DNA of 5,654 nt from Burkholderiaceae bacterium (GTDB taxonomy: Bacteria; Pseudomonadota; Gammaproteobacteria; Burkholderiales; Burkholderiaceae_C), in NCBI GenBank assembly GCA_025458585.1, contig JALOSD010000151.1, positions 1 to 5,654 on the forward strand, given 5' to 3'. The translations under genes were made by a program, and so were the position numbers. This document shows, in pieces, positions 4,896-5,654 of this stretch (positions are counted from its first letter, which is position 1; every line of letters starts with the position of its first letter). The notes under the pieces are model-generated. The model was not told the origin of the DNA. It was given only the letters and a program-made list of their open reading frames with translations, and did no database searches.

Positions 4896-5654
4896 CTACT
4901 CGCGCAGCCCGAACAGGGCCGCGCCGTTGCCCCAGGCGATGCGGCGCGCCACCTCAGGCGGCAGCTCGCCGAGCCAGCGCCGCGCCTCGGCCATCAGGCC
5001 CTCGTAGTACTGCCAGCGCGCGTTGACCCAGGTGTCGGAGCCGACGAGAAAGCGCTGCGGGAACTCGACGAACAGCGCGCGCCACTCGGGGGCGAGGCGC
5101 CCGTCGATGACGAGCCCGGGCCGGTACGACAGCTCGCCCATCAGCGTCGGGTGGCGGCGCAGCAGCTCGCGCACGCGCTCGGCGGGCACCCCGCCGATGC
5201 CGGTGTGGGCCCAGATCAGCTTCGCGTTCGGCGCGTGGACCAGCAGCTTCTCGATCGCCACGTCGTCGCAGTGGGCGAGCACGACGAGGCCGCGCGCCTG
5301 CGCGAGCTGCATCAGTTCGCGCGCGACCGGGCCGTCGGCATTCGCGCTGTCGTAGAGGTGGAACTCGCCGAGGCCGCGGTACGGCCCGGAGGCGGTGCCG
5401 GCCGCGAGCTCGGTCTCGACCATGCGCGCGATCGACGGGTCGCGGAACCACGAGCCGTAGTCGGCGCGGTCGCGGTACAGGCGGATGAACGGCACGACGG
5501 TGACGCCGGCCGCGCGCGCGGCGTCGGTGGCCGCGGCGAGCGACTTCGTGCCGTCGTTCGGCCGGCTGTTGGCGATGATCGCGCGCACGCCGCTGCGCTG
5601 CATGCGGCCGAGCACGTCGGCCAGCGGGTGCGGCTGCTGGGCGTCGTCGTTGTA
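4896..5654 (-). CDS. Amidohydrolase-family metal-dependent hydrolase, 5' end outside window
   Basis: This is the C-terminal 252 residues of a TIM-barrel hydrolase of the amidohydrolase superfamily (Pfam PF04909, 'amidohydrolase 2' type). The frame runs open through the window edge (first residues YNDDAQQPH), so the start lies beyond 5654. The GTG at 5615 is internal. In visible-fragment numbering, barrel motifs are GLGEFHLYD (E97, H99), VLAHCDD (H128), IWAHTG (H150) and LVGSDTWVN (D207, the usual strand-8 metal or catalytic aspartate). The N-terminal HxH metal pair would be upstream and cannot be checked. Proteins of this style are often exported or annotated only as 'amidohydrolase', and the substrate cannot be told. 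The stop is TAG at 4898-4896, convergent with the H1-like gene and separated from its terminator by 6 bp. Confidence 0.9.
   Translation of the reverse strand, partial: YNDDAQQPHPLADVLGRMQRSGVRAIIANSRPNDGTKSLAAATDAARAAGVTVVPFIRLYRDRADYGSWFRDPSIARMVETELAAGTASGPYRGLGEFHLYDSANADGPVARELMQLAQARGLVVLAHCDDVAIEKLLVHAPNAKLIWAHTGIGGVPAERVRELLRRHPTLMGELSYRPGLVIDGRLAPEWRALFVEFPQRFLVGSDTWVNARWQYYEGLMAEARRWLGELPPEVARRIAWGNGAALFGLRE

Noticed and set aside
5023..5355. Forward ORF within the amidohydrolase gene
   Set aside because: It lies antisense to conserved TIM-barrel motifs and has no recognisable content or ribosome binding site.

Overview
The window is very GC-rich (by eye around 70% or more) and gene-dense. 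Its genes look like the chromosomal core of a betaproteobacterium, most likely Burkholderiales: a PglL-type O-oligosaccharyltransferase/O-antigen ligase relative, moaC, a BepA-like M48 metalloprotease, a small four-helix membrane protein, a lysine/alanine/proline-tailed SWIB protein and an amidohydrolase. This taxonomic placement rests on gene content and protein style, not on a search. I see no tRNA, rRNA, CRISPR array, insertion sequence or prophage.

Layout. Bases 79-1479 (+) hold a broken pglL/wzy-like gene. Its recognisable segments lie in frames 1, 2, 3 and 1 in turn, and each frame change coincides with apparent loss of coding sequence. Its stop overlaps the 3' end of the convergent, intact moaC (1452-1940, -) by 28 bp. 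A 105-bp intergenic region with an imperfect 23-bp palindrome separates moaC from the divergent bepA-like gene (2046-3608, +), which appears to start at TTG. After a 161-bp spacer comes a membrane protein of the 'phage holin family'/YvlD type (3770-4126, -). A 268-bp divergent intergenic region then carries a perfect inverted repeat, a 12-bp direct repeat and a candidate promoter. It leads into a histone H1-like/SWIB protein (4395-4817, +) with a strong Shine-Dalgarno sequence and a downstream terminator hairpin. The window closes with the 3' part of an amidohydrolase gene (4896 to beyond 5654, -).

Function. The genes do not form one pathway. They cover envelope glycosylation (broken here), molybdenum cofactor synthesis, outer-membrane protein quality control, an uncharacterised inner-membrane protein, a nucleoid-associated protein and a metal-dependent hydrolase. 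Directions alternate, so most genes are probably transcribed singly. The points most worth a second look are the segmental decay of the pglL-like gene, the eukaryote-like H1-tail/SWIB architecture with its structured upstream region, and the unusual start of the bepA-like gene. I found no convincing new multi-gene system.
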